Program-made: the position numbers and the translations under genes
Part shown: positions 25,301 through 34,800 of the stretch, piece by piece
How the letters are laid out: every line of letters begins with the position of its first letter
How positions within the stretch are numbered: position 1 is the stretch's first letter
Origin: Aridibaculum aurantiacum
GTDB lineage: Bacteria > Bacteroidota > Bacteroidia > Chitinophagales > Chitinophagaceae
Direction of reading: 5' to 3'
Assembly (NCBI RefSeq): GCF_017355875.1
Contig: NZ_JAFEWC010000002.1
Location: 124,001-188,000 of the forward strand
Length of the DNA: 64,000 nt
Notes under the pieces: generated by a model
Database searches by the model: none
What the model was told of the DNA's origin: nothing
The model's input: only the letters and a program-made list of their open reading frames with translations

Positions 25301-27215
25301 TATCTTTTCTTTCCAGTTCCTTTTCATGTTCTGCTTTTAGAATTTCAGTGATGTCACGTGCATTTATCACTATTCCTTGTACATCCGGGTCGTCCAGCAA
25401 ATTTTTCAAAGTGGCTTCAATCCATCTCCAACTTCCGTCACCATGCTTTAGCCTTACATGTGGCGATATAATGGTTTTTTCTTCAAGGACCTTATTTACA
25501 GTGGCAAAAGCAATCTCAAGATCGTCAGGATGTAAAAGATCAGATATGTGTTTGCCATCAAAAAACTCAGGATCATAATTCAAAACTTTTATTGAAGTAG
25601 GACTGTTATAAATAAAGTTTCCTTCCCTATCTATTATAGAAATTAAATCGTTTCCACCTGTGACTAGCTTTTTAAATCTTTGTTCACTATGCTGTAATTG
25701 TTTTTCAGCAAGCTTTCTTTCAGTAATATCCTGGAAGTAAATGGCTAAACCTTCCCTGGAAGGATACATGGCTGTCTGATACCATTTATCTATCCCCTGT
25801 AGATACACATCCTTATAGACAGGTTTGTGTGAGGCGATTGCAGCTGCCATGTGTTCATGCAGCTCCGGGGTAATTAGGGGGTTTTCTTCTTCAAATGCAT
25901 TTTTATTAATGAGTTCTCCAGTTGTTTTTCCTGATATAGTTTCTGCCTGGTGGTTCAGGTAAGTGTATTTTAAATTACTGTCAAATGCGATAAATGCATC
26001 CGATATGCGCTCATAAACATGAGCAAGTTCTTCTCCTTTTTTATTTACTTTTTCTTCCAGTTGTTTGTTTAACTGGAGTAATTGTTCGCCTAAGTTTTTC
26101 CGTTCTGTGATGTCCTTGCCAATAACTATGTATCCTGTTTCTTCACCTGCTTGATCTTCTATTTTGGATGCAGAAAATATGATCCATTTTTGAGTATTGG
26201 TTTGTTCATCAAAAAACTGCATTTCAAATTGCCAGTTCTCATCCTTTGTCTGAAGATTTACAATATCATTTTTAAGTTCGGTAGTGTTTGAATGTCCGAA
26301 AATGTTCAGAAGGTTTTTACTTATTGCTTCTTCTTTTTTAATTCCGAATAATAATTCTGCACCGTGATTCCAGTTTAAGATCTTGTAAGCATCATCAACA
26401 TAGATGATGGCATCACTTACTTTATTGAGTAAAGCAGATAAATAATTAACTTGGTTATGTAATTCTTTTTGTTTGGATAGATCTCTTATCACACAAACAG
26501 TTCCTGTTACTTTTCCTTCTATATCTTGTAAAGTGTTCACTGATATATACGCAGGAAATTTATTTCCATCTTTTCTGTGCGTAATGATCTCACCTTGCCA
26601 ATGGCCTTGATGCAGGAGCATAGCAGCAACTTCATCTGGAGTATTATGCGGGTAAATACTTGCTGTGATTTCTCTTACTGGTTTGCCGATAACTTCTTCC
26701 TCTTTCCAGCCAAAGATTTCACTTGCGGGCTGGTTGTAGCTTGTAATTTTAAAATTTTCATCAGTAGCAACAATTGCATCAGAAATAACATTGTATAGCG
26801 CTGAATGCTCTCTATAACTTTCTGCCGCTTTACTCGGCACTACCTGGTCCGTGATTGTCACCAAGACCAGCCTGGTACCCTCCACATTTATAGTCGTATA
26901 GAATACTTCAGAATGAATGGGTGTTCCATCTTTTTTTGTGAACGTCGTATGGGAAACCTCGCGTTTGCCATTGTTGTCAATGTCAAACAAATTCTCAAAC
27001 ATGGTTTGAGAAGCGGATAAATCAATTGTTGTAAATTCTAATCCCCGTATTTCTTCCATTGTATAACCGAGCAGTTGAAGTGCTGCTTTATTAGCGGCTT
27101 CTATTTTAAGCGATACGGCATCTAATAGCAACATGCTGATAGGCGCATTATCAAAGCTGATCTGCCTGGTCGTGTTATCCCAATCTTGCGAATTATTAAA
27201 ATGGCTCTTTGTCAT
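22386..27215 (-). CDS. Sensor kinase with eleven PAS domains (HisKA_3 type)
   Basis: A 1609-residue soluble kinase. About eleven PAS/PAC modules run in series, near residues 20-130, 140-255, 260-378, 395-505, 515-635, 640-760, 770-885, 895-1015, 1020-1140, 1150-1265 and 1270-1385. Most end in a DIT/DLT/DVT element such as VIGKDITERK or SISNDITEQK. The dimerisation domain is of the NarX/DesK class, with the phosphorylated histidine in REIHDELGQQLTG. The ATPase domain ends in DNGSGFDKE, TFGLLGITER and GKGTTIAVEIPL. No membrane segment is seen. It is followed by the NarL-type regulator 29 bases away, its likely partner. Such long PAS arrays are unusual and suggest integration of many signals, or a rigid extended rod. 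Confidence 0.92.
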   Translation of the reverse strand: MTKSHFNNSQDWDNTTRQISFDNAPISMLLLDAVSLKIEAANKAALQLLGYTMEEIRGLEFTTIDLSASQTMFENLFDIDNNGKREVSHTTFTKKDGTPIHSEVFYTTINVEGTRLVLVTITDQVVPSKAAESYREHSALYNVISDAIVATDENFKITSYNQPASEIFGWKEEEVIGKPVREITASIYPHNTPDEVAAMLLHQGHWQGEIITHRKDGNKFPAYISVNTLQDIEGKVTGTVCVIRDLSKQKELHNQVNYLSALLNKVSDAIIYVDDAYKILNWNHGAELLFGIKKEEAISKNLLNIFGHSNTTELKNDIVNLQTKDENWQFEMQFFDEQTNTQKWIIFSASKIEDQAGEETGYIVIGKDITERKNLGEQLLQLNKQLEEKVNKKGEELAHVYERISDAFIAFDSNLKYTYLNHQAETISGKTTGELINKNAFEEENPLITPELHEHMAAAIASHKPVYKDVYLQGIDKWYQTAMYPSREGLAIYFQDITERKLAEKQLQHSEQRFKKLVTGGNDLISIIDREGNFIYNSPTSIKVLNYDPEFFDGKHISDLLHPDDLEIAFATVNKVLEEKTIISPHVRLKHGDGSWRWIEATLKNLLDDPDVQGIVINARDITEILKAEHEKELERKDKEALINTSTDLMWSIDKNYHLIAGNHSFKQSLKASSNLELNPGETVLSYEYFDEEHLSMWKAFYDRALSGEEFESEIIVTSKEGTGNMWMLIRFHPVYNDGEIIAAACYATDVTERKLAADKLRESERKFKAIFQNSVNGIALMSIEGNIIEISSSAEEILGIPRDELINSNKHDFIVPEYVPLMLNTFNEVASNTGLEKTVSLEILHPSGTTKWLECTYRNYLNDPAVNAIVTNFRDITQVKKYAEEIENSEARYKKAQMIGKMGHWELNLLTEEVYWSEEIYNLFGVEEESFKPTFELFMHFVHPDDRSMVDNMLQLATAGLIDYNVIHRITLPTGEIRYMHELGEAVRNSEGVPEKFVGTVQDVTEQKVTEEKLRASEKNYKVLFDKNPVPLYMIQPLDFNIIEANRATESQYGYTKEELLNMSVQDLRAEKDETLLAYLNDLFVKNKNVDTVVKQKKKNGEIIYTKVNTDKIFYKNIEAWLVAARDITKEIQYQKQLKDNQQQLSIIFNSTINGMVLFKVESGNQFRFEAINDALAEAIRVDKDEVVGQILQQVFEPATIEHLLPLYKSAVTTGEVQNLITGSRRRLTKRIIHYTAIPIKNEQGEVEQLLSISNDITEQKLTEEKLKSSEEKYRLLFQRGAHPKWIFDAETLQFLEVNDAAVRHYGYSRQEFLQMTLFDIRPDEEKEKLQGLVAQSIPSETSVLSTHKTKTGKLIRAHVTINTINLNNKDARLATIVDLTEQELAKQELLDTTRQLRQLASHIEQVREEERTHIAREIHDELGQQLTGLKMDLSWIGKRLQASDEELQQKMKSSLLLLDETIHTVRKISTELRPGILEDLGLADAIRWQGEEFTRRTGIIVQLHTNVEEEQFAQPISIALFRIHQEALTNALKHADATLIESSLHKENNLIRLSITDNGSGFDKEEAKEKRTFGLLGITERVNILNGSFHIDTFPGKGTTIAVEIPL

Positions 27216-27432
27216 ATGGAAGAGGATTAGAAATAGAACAAACTTTAACCAATTGTACTATATAAACAAAGGTAGCTTGTAAAGGCTCAACCTGGTGAAG
27301 TGCTTTGTGGACCTAGGTTTAACCACTATGGTAGTAGGAAAAAAATTATGGTTGAGTTGGTTGATGCGCTTGCACCTATGGAAAAAAAGAAGCATATTTA
27401 AGAAGTTGTTCACTCTCCTCAAATACCTATTT

Positions 27433-30327
27433 ATGAAAGCATTCAAAGACCTGTCCACTGCATCTAAGCTTGAAATTATTGATGAAGCGAGAAGTGTTTT
27501 AAACGGCTCGTACCGAACATCTAGCGAGCTGGAAGAACTGTATAAGCTGCTGGCCAAGATGGACCAGTTTGCTTATGCTACAGAAGTACTGCTGGCTAAA
27601 ATGCGTCAGGATGAGTGTGAGGGTAGGGGCAAATCGGCTGGTGAATTGGCTAAAGAATATGAAGTGCTTGCAAAGTTTATCTATAAAGATCATGCTCTGC
27701 CTTCGCATTTCAAGTTTGAGAGAGCTGTAAGGGAGTTGAAAGTGCATAACAGTCTTTCTACCACACACAGTTGCGAAACATTAGGACTGGCTGGTGCTAT
27801 TTATAAAAGAAAGTGGCAGTTCGATCACCAGTTTAAGAACCTGATTTTGTCAAGATACTATTACCAAAGAGGTTTTGCCAGCTGGAAGCAATGCCTGAAG
27901 CAGGCGGAGAATGAGAAAGAAAAGGATAAAGATGATAAAGGATATACCGCTATTAATTATGCTTACATCAACGAATTGATGGCTGTAGATAAACTGGAAG
28001 AGCATGGGCGCATCACAGGCATTACCAATAGCATCTACACGCTTTTTGATACAGCAGATGACACCCGGATGTTTATTTTAAAAGAGTTCATCAAAGATCC
28101 TTTTGATGCAGAACCACAACTACTTCATCACGATGTGGATCACTGGGTGCTGGCTACTTTGGCTGAGGCATATTTTGGTTTGCGGCTTTACAACCAAGCT
28201 ATCATTTTTATCAAAGAATATGTTCAACTGCAGGGTACGCTACCGTGGCAAACGCGTTCATTTCAACAGCAGCTATTTTCGCTGGCTTACCTGCAGATGT
28301 ACCAAAAGGATTATGCTGAACAATATGGAGCAATGGATGCTAAAGACGCAGCAAAATTAAAAGGAGTGGCGGCTTCTGTTCACCCGGCAAAGATCAATGA
28401 GTGCCTTGCAATGCTTGATCGCTCTTCGCATACAGCTACTGCGGCCAATGTAGAAGTAAAGAAAGATGGCAAGTTCGGGCTGGCTTTATCGGGTGGTGGT
28501 TTTAGGGCGTCGCTATTTCATATTGGTGTCTTGGCTTCGCTGGCTGAAAAGGATGAGCTGCGCCATATTGAGGTGATTTCCTGTGTATCGGGCGGCTCTA
28601 TCATTGGCGCATATTATTACCTGAAACTAAAGATGCTTTTAGAGACAAAAGGTGATGACGAAATAGTGCGCAACGATTATATAAGACTGGTGCAGGATAT
28701 TGAAAAAGATTTCCTGGAAGGTGTACAGAAAAATTTACGCATGCACCTGTTCAGTGACCTGCTATCAAACTTCAGGATGTTTAAGAAAAGCTACTCTCGT
28801 ACACACAGGCTTGGGGAACTATATGAGGAGCATCTTTTCAGCAGGATATTCAAAGATTTAGATGCCTATAATGCTATGAATGGCACCGATTATAAGATCA
28901 TCCCGGATGCAAATGAAGGAAAGTTTTATATGCATGATCTTTTGATAAGACCCAAAGGAGCGCCTGAAAACTTTACCCCTATCACCGACAATTGGAAACG
29001 AAAGAACAGGGTGCCTCAATTGGTGCTGAATGCAACAAGCGTGAACACAGGTCACAACTGGCAGTTCACCGCTTCATGGATGGGAGAGCCACCTAATTAT
29101 ATACAAGTGGATGTAGACGCAAAGCCAAGACTTAGGCGGATGTATTATAAAGAAGCGCCTAAGGCTTACCAAAACTTCAGGTTAGGATATGCTGTAGGGG
29201 CATCTTCTTGTGTGCCTGTAATGTTTCACCCTATGCCGCTGCCCGACCTGTACGAAGGCGTAGACCTTGAACTGATTGATGGTGGCCTGCATGATAACCA
29301 GGGAATAGCTACACTTATAGAACAGGAGTGTACCAACATGTTTATAAGTGATGCTAGTGGTCAACTGCCTACCAACAAAACAGCCACAGGTGATGGTCCG
29401 GGGATATTTATGCGCAGCGATAATATACTGCAGGAAAGATTGCGCGAACTACAGTTCCTCGACATAAAACAACGTAACGAAACCAGCCAGATCAGCAAGT
29501 TGTACAAAGTGCACCTGAAGAGCAACCTGCAGGAGCGCCCGGTAAACTGGAAGTACTGTAACGACCCTGCACGCACACTCATGGAAGAATATTATAGGAA
29601 CAACAATGCATGTACCGTATTTGGGATTGATAGGAAAGCACAAAAGCTGCTGTCGGAGATACGTACTGACCTGGATTCGTTCAATGACGTAGAGGCGTAT
29701 GCATTGATGTACAATGGCTATGTTCAATCGAACTACGAGCTAAATAAGCAAAAGCAGAATGTATACCTGCCCAACGAAAACCTGTGGCGATTTGCTGCCA
29801 TTAAACCTTATGTTACCAATCCAGCCCTTTTTCCTGAAGTAGAGAAAACACTTTCCATAGGTAAAAAACAATTCCTGAAGGTTTATGCAGCAAGTAAAGT
29901 GCTTAAATACGCCGTATTGGCGCTTGCTGTGCTGCTGGTAGCGGGTGCTGCCTGGTTCATTTACCTGTCGTGGGATGCAAAATACCAGTACAATTTTACT
30001 ATGAAAGCAGTGGCGATCAGCGTAGGAGTTTTCATTCTTGCCTTCTTATCTCGGTGGGTAGCAGCTGTAGTTAATTGGAAAGGAACAATTAAAGAATATG
30101 CTGCTTTATTGGCATTGACTATAGTAGGGTGGCTAGCATTTAACGCATACCTGCGATTTTTTAATGGCAGGTACAACAACAGCGGCAAATTGCCCGGGAA
30201 TAGCGACTCCCAAGAAGACAAAGGAAGCGAAGCAAAAATAACCGCTACACCAGGTGATACCCCATCTAATGATATGGGAACAATCACTGTATTTGAAAAC
30301 ACGGATGCAACGATCCGCTTGAATTAG
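27433..30327 (+). CDS. DUF4071-patatin phospholipase with C-terminal membrane anchor
   Basis: A 964-residue protein. The N-terminal region (residues 1-300) matches the TPR-like TRAFs-binding domain DUF4071, seen in ETLGLAGAIYKRKWQFD and SRYYYQRGFASWKQC. A patatin lipase domain follows, with the oxyanion loop LSGGGFRAS near residue 351, the nucleophile serine in SCVSGGS near 385, and the catalytic aspartate in LIDGGLHDN near 615. Three hydrophobic helices near 825-846, 857-879 and 890-907 anchor the C-terminus. It should therefore hydrolyse phospholipid or a related ester at the inner face of a membrane. The frame is open upstream to 27295, but the ATG at 27433 begins the conserved domain. The gene stands alone. 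The architecture resembles bacterial conflict or stress effectors; that role is inference. Confidence 0.82.
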   Translation: MKAFKDLSTASKLEIIDEARSVLNGSYRTSSELEELYKLLAKMDQFAYATEVLLAKMRQDECEGRGKSAGELAKEYEVLAKFIYKDHALPSHFKFERAVRELKVHNSLSTTHSCETLGLAGAIYKRKWQFDHQFKNLILSRYYYQRGFASWKQCLKQAENEKEKDKDDKGYTAINYAYINELMAVDKLEEHGRITGITNSIYTLFDTADDTRMFILKEFIKDPFDAEPQLLHHDVDHWVLATLAEAYFGLRLYNQAIIFIKEYVQLQGTLPWQTRSFQQQLFSLAYLQMYQKDYAEQYGAMDAKDAAKLKGVAASVHPAKINECLAMLDRSSHTATAANVEVKKDGKFGLALSGGGFRASLFHIGVLASLAEKDELRHIEVISCVSGGSIIGAYYYLKLKMLLETKGDDEIVRNDYIRLVQDIEKDFLEGVQKNLRMHLFSDLLSNFRMFKKSYSRTHRLGELYEEHLFSRIFKDLDAYNAMNGTDYKIIPDANEGKFYMHDLLIRPKGAPENFTPITDNWKRKNRVPQLVLNATSVNTGHNWQFTASWMGEPPNYIQVDVDAKPRLRRMYYKEAPKAYQNFRLGYAVGASSCVPVMFHPMPLPDLYEGVDLELIDGGLHDNQGIATLIEQECTNMFISDASGQLPTNKTATGDGPGIFMRSDNILQERLRELQFLDIKQRNETSQISKLYKVHLKSNLQERPVNWKYCNDPARTLMEEYYRNNNACTVFGIDRKAQKLLSEIRTDLDSFNDVEAYALMYNGYVQSNYELNKQKQNVYLPNENLWRFAAIKPYVTNPALFPEVEKTLSIGKKQFLKVYAASKVLKYAVLALAVLLVAGAAWFIYLSWDAKYQYNFTMKAVAISVGVFILAFLSRWVAAVVNWKGTIKEYAALLALTIVGWLAFNAYLRFFNGRYNNSGKLPGNSDSQEDKGSEAKITATPGDTPSNDMGTITVFENTDATIRLN

Positions 30328-30343
30328 AGATTTTTGGTAATAG

Positions 30344-30369
30344 AAAAAGAGCCTGTAAGGGCTCTTTTT
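30344..30369 (+). terminator. Rho-independent terminator
   Basis: A perfect 10-bp stem including an A/T extension (30344-30353 with 30360-30369) has loop TGTAAG. It ends the patatin gene and can also serve the minus strand. Confidence 0.85.
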
Positions 30370-30447
30370 GTTTATGTGAAAAAAGTTTTACCAGTTAGTT
30401 TCTCTTGCAATTTCAAGTACAATTGCAAAGAGGAGATCCGGGTAAGG

Positions 30448-30648
30448 CTACGGCTTATAATGTTGTTTTTTCCAATTGTAAACAATGCTGAGAGATTCCG
30501 ACTTCCACAGTAAAAACGTGAGGCGTTGCTTGAGGTGAGCGCTTTCCAAAGGTTGTTGCTTGCAGGCAGCCTCAAGTCGGGCTATTTCTCTATGCATTGC
30601 AGCTAATGTTAGGTCAGTGGTTTCTTTGGGCGGATGTTGTACTATCAT
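30448..30648 (-). CDS. Small hypothetical protein
   Basis: A 66-residue frame starting IVQHPPKETTDLTLAAMHRE and continuing with a helical, charged stretch (LESAHLKQRLTFLLWKSES). The amphipathic composition is gene-like and preferable to the overlapping frame at 30372-30575. No family is recognised, and no ribosome-binding site is clear. Confidence 0.42.
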   Translation of the reverse strand: MIVQHPPKETTDLTLAAMHREIARLEAACKQQPLESAHLKQRLTFLLWKSESLSIVYNWKKQHYKP

Positions 30649-30762
30649 GCAACTAAGAATTACAAATGGATTATAAAATTACAATATGTATTCTTAAAAC
30701 AGCAACTGTAGCAACTAAAATTGTCTCTTCTCCTTCAGATTTAATCTGGATGAATAATGCCT

Positions 30763-31377
30763 TTAAAGATCCAGGTCGAGAACAGTCTTAGGTGACTGCA
30801 GCAGTATGGTATGTAATCCTGCCTGCCTCGCCCCATCTATGTTTTTAGGAGTGTCATCTATAAAAAGTGTTTCATCAGCCTCTAGTCCTTCTATTTCCAA
30901 TAGCTTGGTAAATGCTTCAGGATAGGGTTTGCGTACACCTATTTTGTGCGAGTAGTGGGCTTTTATAAAGAAATCATCAAAGTTCTTGTAGCCGGTGTTG
31001 TCGCGGAATATTTGCTGAAAGCAGTCGTAGTGAATTGCATTTGTATTAGAGAAAAGATAGATTTTGTACCTGTTGCTGATCTCTTTAAGCCACTCCAGTT
31101 TCTCTGGTGCAAAAGTGCCCAACATGGCATTCCATGCTTCTTTTATTTGTTTATCAGAAAGTTCAAGCTGAGTTGCCTCCCTGAAAGCCTGGTAAAAGCC
31201 ATTTTCATCCAGTTTACCTGTTTCCAGTTGTTCAAAAAGGGGGTTAGCGTGGTGCTGGTTGTACAGCTCAGAAAAATTAGTAACGCCCAGTTCAATGAAG
31301 GCGTTTTCTGTTTTGAAATAGTCAATATCGATAAATATGCCGCCCAGGTCGAAGATGATGTTTCTAAAATTTTCCAT
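30763..31377 (-). CDS. HAD-superfamily hydrolase (YihX-like phosphatase)
   Basis: A 204-residue subfamily IA haloacid-dehalogenase-like phosphatase. Motif I is IIFDLGGIFID, motif II is LFSNTNA, motif III is the lysine in GVRKPYPEAF, and motif IV is LFIDDTPKNIDGA. The cap is the short helical type. The DLGG form of motif I, with glycine in place of the second aspartate, is seen in sugar-phosphate phosphatases such as YihX, so the substrate is likely a small sugar phosphate. A TATTTTTG promoter box lies only 5 bases before the start codon, so the message may be leaderless. Confidence 0.85.
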   Translation of the reverse strand: MENFRNIIFDLGGIFIDIDYFKTENAFIELGVTNFSELYNQHHANPLFEQLETGKLDENGFYQAFREATQLELSDKQIKEAWNAMLGTFAPEKLEWLKEISNRYKIYLFSNTNAIHYDCFQQIFRDNTGYKNFDDFFIKAHYSHKIGVRKPYPEAFTKLLEIEGLEADETLFIDDTPKNIDGARQAGLHTILLQSPKTVLDLDL

Positions 31378-31382
31378 GGCAG

Positions 31383-31390
31383 CAAAAATA
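31383..31390 (-). promoter_or_regulatory. Promoter box of the HAD gene
   Basis: On the minus strand TATTTTTG matches the Bacteroidota TAnnTTTG element. It ends 5 bases before the ATG, which places the expected transcription start at or within the start codon. No TTTG upstream element was found. Confidence 0.4.
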
Positions 31391-31397
31391 AGTTAGG

Positions 31398-31423
31398 TTG
31401 GAAAGTGAAAAATTTTATATTTG
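31398..31423 (+). promoter_or_regulatory. Promoter of the CAU-anticodon tRNA
   Basis: TATATTTG (31416-31423) is an exact TAnnTTTG box, with a TTG at 31398-31400 upstream. The spacing of 15 bases is short for the class. The box lies 41 bases before the tRNA. Confidence 0.5.
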
Positions 31424-31464
31424 CAGCCGCTTCCACCGAAGCAGTTTCCTCGCAAAAGGAAGCA

Positions 31465-31538
31465 GGGCCTATAGCTCAGTCGGTTAGAGCACCTGACTCA
31501 TAATCAGGTGGTCCTAGGTTCAAATCCTAGTGGGCCCA
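31465..31538 (+). tRNA. tRNA with anticodon CAT (elongator Met or Ile2)
   Basis: A 74-base cloverleaf. The acceptor GGGCCTA pairs with TGGGCCC, the D arm is AGCTCAGTCGGTTAGAGC, the anticodon loop CTCATAA gives CAT, and the T arm contains GGTTCAAATCC. The discriminator is A. It starts with a G1-C72 pair, so it is not an initiator by that test. Elongator Met versus Ile2 (with lysidine-modified C34) cannot be settled by eye. Confidence 0.93.
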
Positions 31539-31551
31539 CAACCTCAAAAAC

Positions 31552-31586
31552 AATGACTTGTACTAATACTACAGGTCATTTTTTTT
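31552..31586 (+). terminator. Terminator of the CAT tRNA
   Basis: A 9-bp stem with one G-T pair (31553-31561 with 31571-31579) is followed directly by seven or more T residues. Confidence 0.8.
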
Positions 31587-31835
31587 GCCCTGTGCATTAG
31601 GAAATGTATTGGAATTGCAACATGCAGGATTGTCATGCCTTCAAGCCGACTGAATTATAGGCGTGCTTCATTTTATACTTACCATTGTTGCACATCATGA
31701 TGGTCAGTTATCTAGATTTTCTACCGCTTGTTTTGACGGACTGGATGACAGGAATAAAATCAATTGGATGAATACAACGTGAAAGCCAAAAGCTTTTAGA
31801 GCAGCAGGAAGAACATCAACTACCAGGGTGCAAAT
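31587..31835. other. Gene-free stretch
   Basis: About 250 bases between the tRNA terminator and the terminator of the convergent giant-protein gene. I see no gene, repeat or conserved element. Confidence 0.45.
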
Positions 31836-31868
31836 AAAAAAGGCTGCCAGTTACGGCAGCCTTTTTTG
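31836..31868 (-). terminator. Terminator of the surface-protein operon
   Basis: A perfect 9-bp stem (31840-31848 with 31855-31863) has a 6-base loop and T-runs on both sides. It lies 16 bases past the stop of the last gene of the minus-strand operon. Confidence 0.88.
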
Positions 31869-31883
31869 CGTCTAAAAAATAAT

Positions 31884-34800
31884 CTACAGCTTGATAAACT
31901 TCACGCTGCCTGTTGATCCATTTTCATGTACCAATCTAATAAAGTACTGACCTGCTGCAAGGCTGGAGACAGGAACAACAATATTGTTGCTACCCTGTTC
32001 AACCTGTTGCTGTTGGTTGTACACAACCTTACCTGCCAGGTCTGTGATGACCAAAGTGGTACGTAAAGTTCCGGGAGCCTCTACTACTACTTTTACGTCA
32101 CCTGCAGTTGGGTTAGGATAAACAGTTCCTACAATCATGACGTTTGTCTTCTCACCCTTTAGCAGTACTACATTACTTACTGTTTCTCTTGCATCCTGAT
32201 CCACCTGGCGTAACCTGTAGTAACTGCTGCTCAATTTTGTTTTATTGTCAATAAAGCTGTAGGTATTGCCAAACGTGCTGTTGCCACCAATGGTTTTACT
32301 TTCAACAAATACAATTGGACTGAAGGAGCGGCCGTCGGCACTGCGTTCCAGGTAGAAGCCTTTGTTGTTGATCTCGCTGGCTGTGCTCCACGATAGCTTG
32401 TTACCCTGTACTGTACGTTCACCTTTGAAGTGTAGCAGCACTACCGGCAGTGTATTTCCGAAATCACCGGCATCAGCACCTATATCTGTAGGCGTAAGCT
32501 GCGTCCTGTCTTCGCCATCAAAATCAATGGTAACAGATGGTATAGCCACACCCGCTCCTTCTACCGGTGAAGAAACACCGCTCTGGATGTGCAGGTTTGC
32601 CATATCAGCGGAGCCTGTAGCATTGATGAATTTAGGATCACCTGTTAGGCTATTGTCGTCGCCTGCTATCCATCCTGCTGTATAGCTGGCTACATCAGCA
32701 GTGCCGGTGTAACCGATGAAACCATCAGTACCACCTGCCTGGTAAAGGTTGTAGTTGATAGATGCACCGGCAGCACTCGTTGTAAAGTGCAGGCCATAGT
32801 GCTTACCACCGCTACCAGCATTGGAGCGAACATTTGCAAAAATATTGTTGCGTATGTCGTAGGTGCCCGACGTAGATGTGCGGGTAAACGCAAAACTGCT
32901 CTTAACAGTTGGGCCAACACCTGTTCCACCGATGTAAATCGTGTTGAACCAGATATTGTTTGTTGATGAAGAAGAGTTGCTGGAGATACCACGAACAACC
33001 ACGGCGTTTGATAGTGGTGTACCATCCGGCTTAATACCTAGCCTGAAGATATTGTTCACGATGTTAGAAGTAGAAACAGCATGATCCAGTGCTGTCATCA
33101 CAACGTTGGTGTTAGCAGATACTAAATCAAAGCTGTGCACGTAGTTGCGGCTGATGTCGTTCACCACCGACGATGTGCCGCTGTAGAAAATACCCGTCAT
33201 ATTGCTGGCCGCTGTAGAAGTAGCATTGGATAGGCTAAGTGAGTGAATGGTATTTCCACTTACAGTACAGCCTGCTGCATTGCTGTTCGACATAATGATA
33301 CCAGATACCGCACTGCTTAGTCCACCGCCGGTAGCAAGTGAATTGGTAGAAAGATTGCGCACAGTATTACCTGTGATAGAAGATGCTGAAGTAGTAACTG
33401 CGATACCCCTTGTAAAGGAAGAAGTACCACCACCGGTATGAGTATTATGAATGTTTGAAACAATGTTGTTGCTGATGCTGCTGGTAGTAACGCCACTGGT
33501 TATATTGATACCAGTAAATGAATTGCTCAAGGTGCCGGTGTAGCCAGAAGCCATCTGGATGCTGTTAGGCGTGGTAAGGCTACCAACGACGTTGCCTGTT
33601 ATGGTAACAAGGTTAGCTCCACCATTTGTAATACCTGATCCGATACCAATAAAATTGGTAGCTACTGTTGCACTAGAACCGTTGATTGTAATGGCTCCAA
33701 CGGTGTCTTTTGCTACCGTGATGTTGTTGCCTCCACCTACTCTTATACCGAATGAAGTACCACCACTTCCGTTGGTAACTGTTATAGATCCTGTGCCTGT
33801 ACTTGCGCCTATCGTATTGCCTTTTGCACTTCCTATGTCAATGATTCCGTTAGCTGTGTTGATACCTATAAACACGCCGCTGGTGCTGGTGCTGGTACTG
33901 GTAAGGGTGATATTGCGGATTACGTTGCCAGCAACAGAAGAAGCCGTTCCTGCACCCAATGAAAGATCCATACCCCAGAAAAGGGTAGCGTTAGATGCTG
34001 TCATAGTATAAGGAGTACCGCCGGCATTAGGTTCTGTACCACCGATAAAGTTGTTGGCGATATTGAAGTTGTTAGCTGAAGTAGCAAGAGACCCAACGTT
34101 TGGTGTTATCCACAAACCACGATGTGTGGCACCAGTAGTATAGGTTCTATTTGCAGTTTGGTAAAGATGGTTGCCATTTATTGTCCATGCAGTATTTCCC
34201 TGGTCTACTTTTATACCGGTAGAAGAGGCTGATGCGTGGAAGAAATCATACACGTCATTGCCAACTATCATATTGCTGTCGTTATTAGCCACAATGTTGC
34301 TGGTGTTGCCATACGCTGAAATGCCCATCGCAGGAAAGCCCCCTGCTGTAGCATGGATATGATTGTAGCTAATGTGGTTATGATCGTTGCCGTTGGCTCC
34401 TGTAGTTCCTCCTAGGTACACAACGCCAGTAGGCGAGGTCGACGTAGTAGATGTATTTTGACCTGCGATATCGCAGTAGGTAAGTGTATTGTAAGACGCT
34501 TCGTTCACAAACCTGACTGCTACACCGGCAGCAGCTGTATTTTCTATACGTAAACCGGGTGCATTACCCACACCTCCAGGACGTCCATCCAGCACAAAGT
34601 TCCTTGAGCCGTTGAAGTCGATGGTAGCAGGTGTGGCGTTGCTGGAAATCACCAAGCCAAATGCTCCTGCTGCAGGAACCAACTTGATCACTGGTGCTCC
34701 TGTGGCACATGGCCCGGTAGAAAGATTAGGTATAGTGATAGGGAAGGTTTCGCCGCTGCTCGAGTAGGTTGGCTGCAATTCAAGCGTCACATTTCCTGTG

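Noticed and set aside
30372-30575. 67-residue minus-strand frame
   Set aside because: It overlaps the more protein-like 66-residue frame at 30448-30648, and both are unlikely to be real.
33559-34011. 150-residue plus-strand frame rich in Val, Leu and Pro
   Set aside because: It is antisense to the beta-helix protein, whose low-complexity codons leave the opposite strand open.
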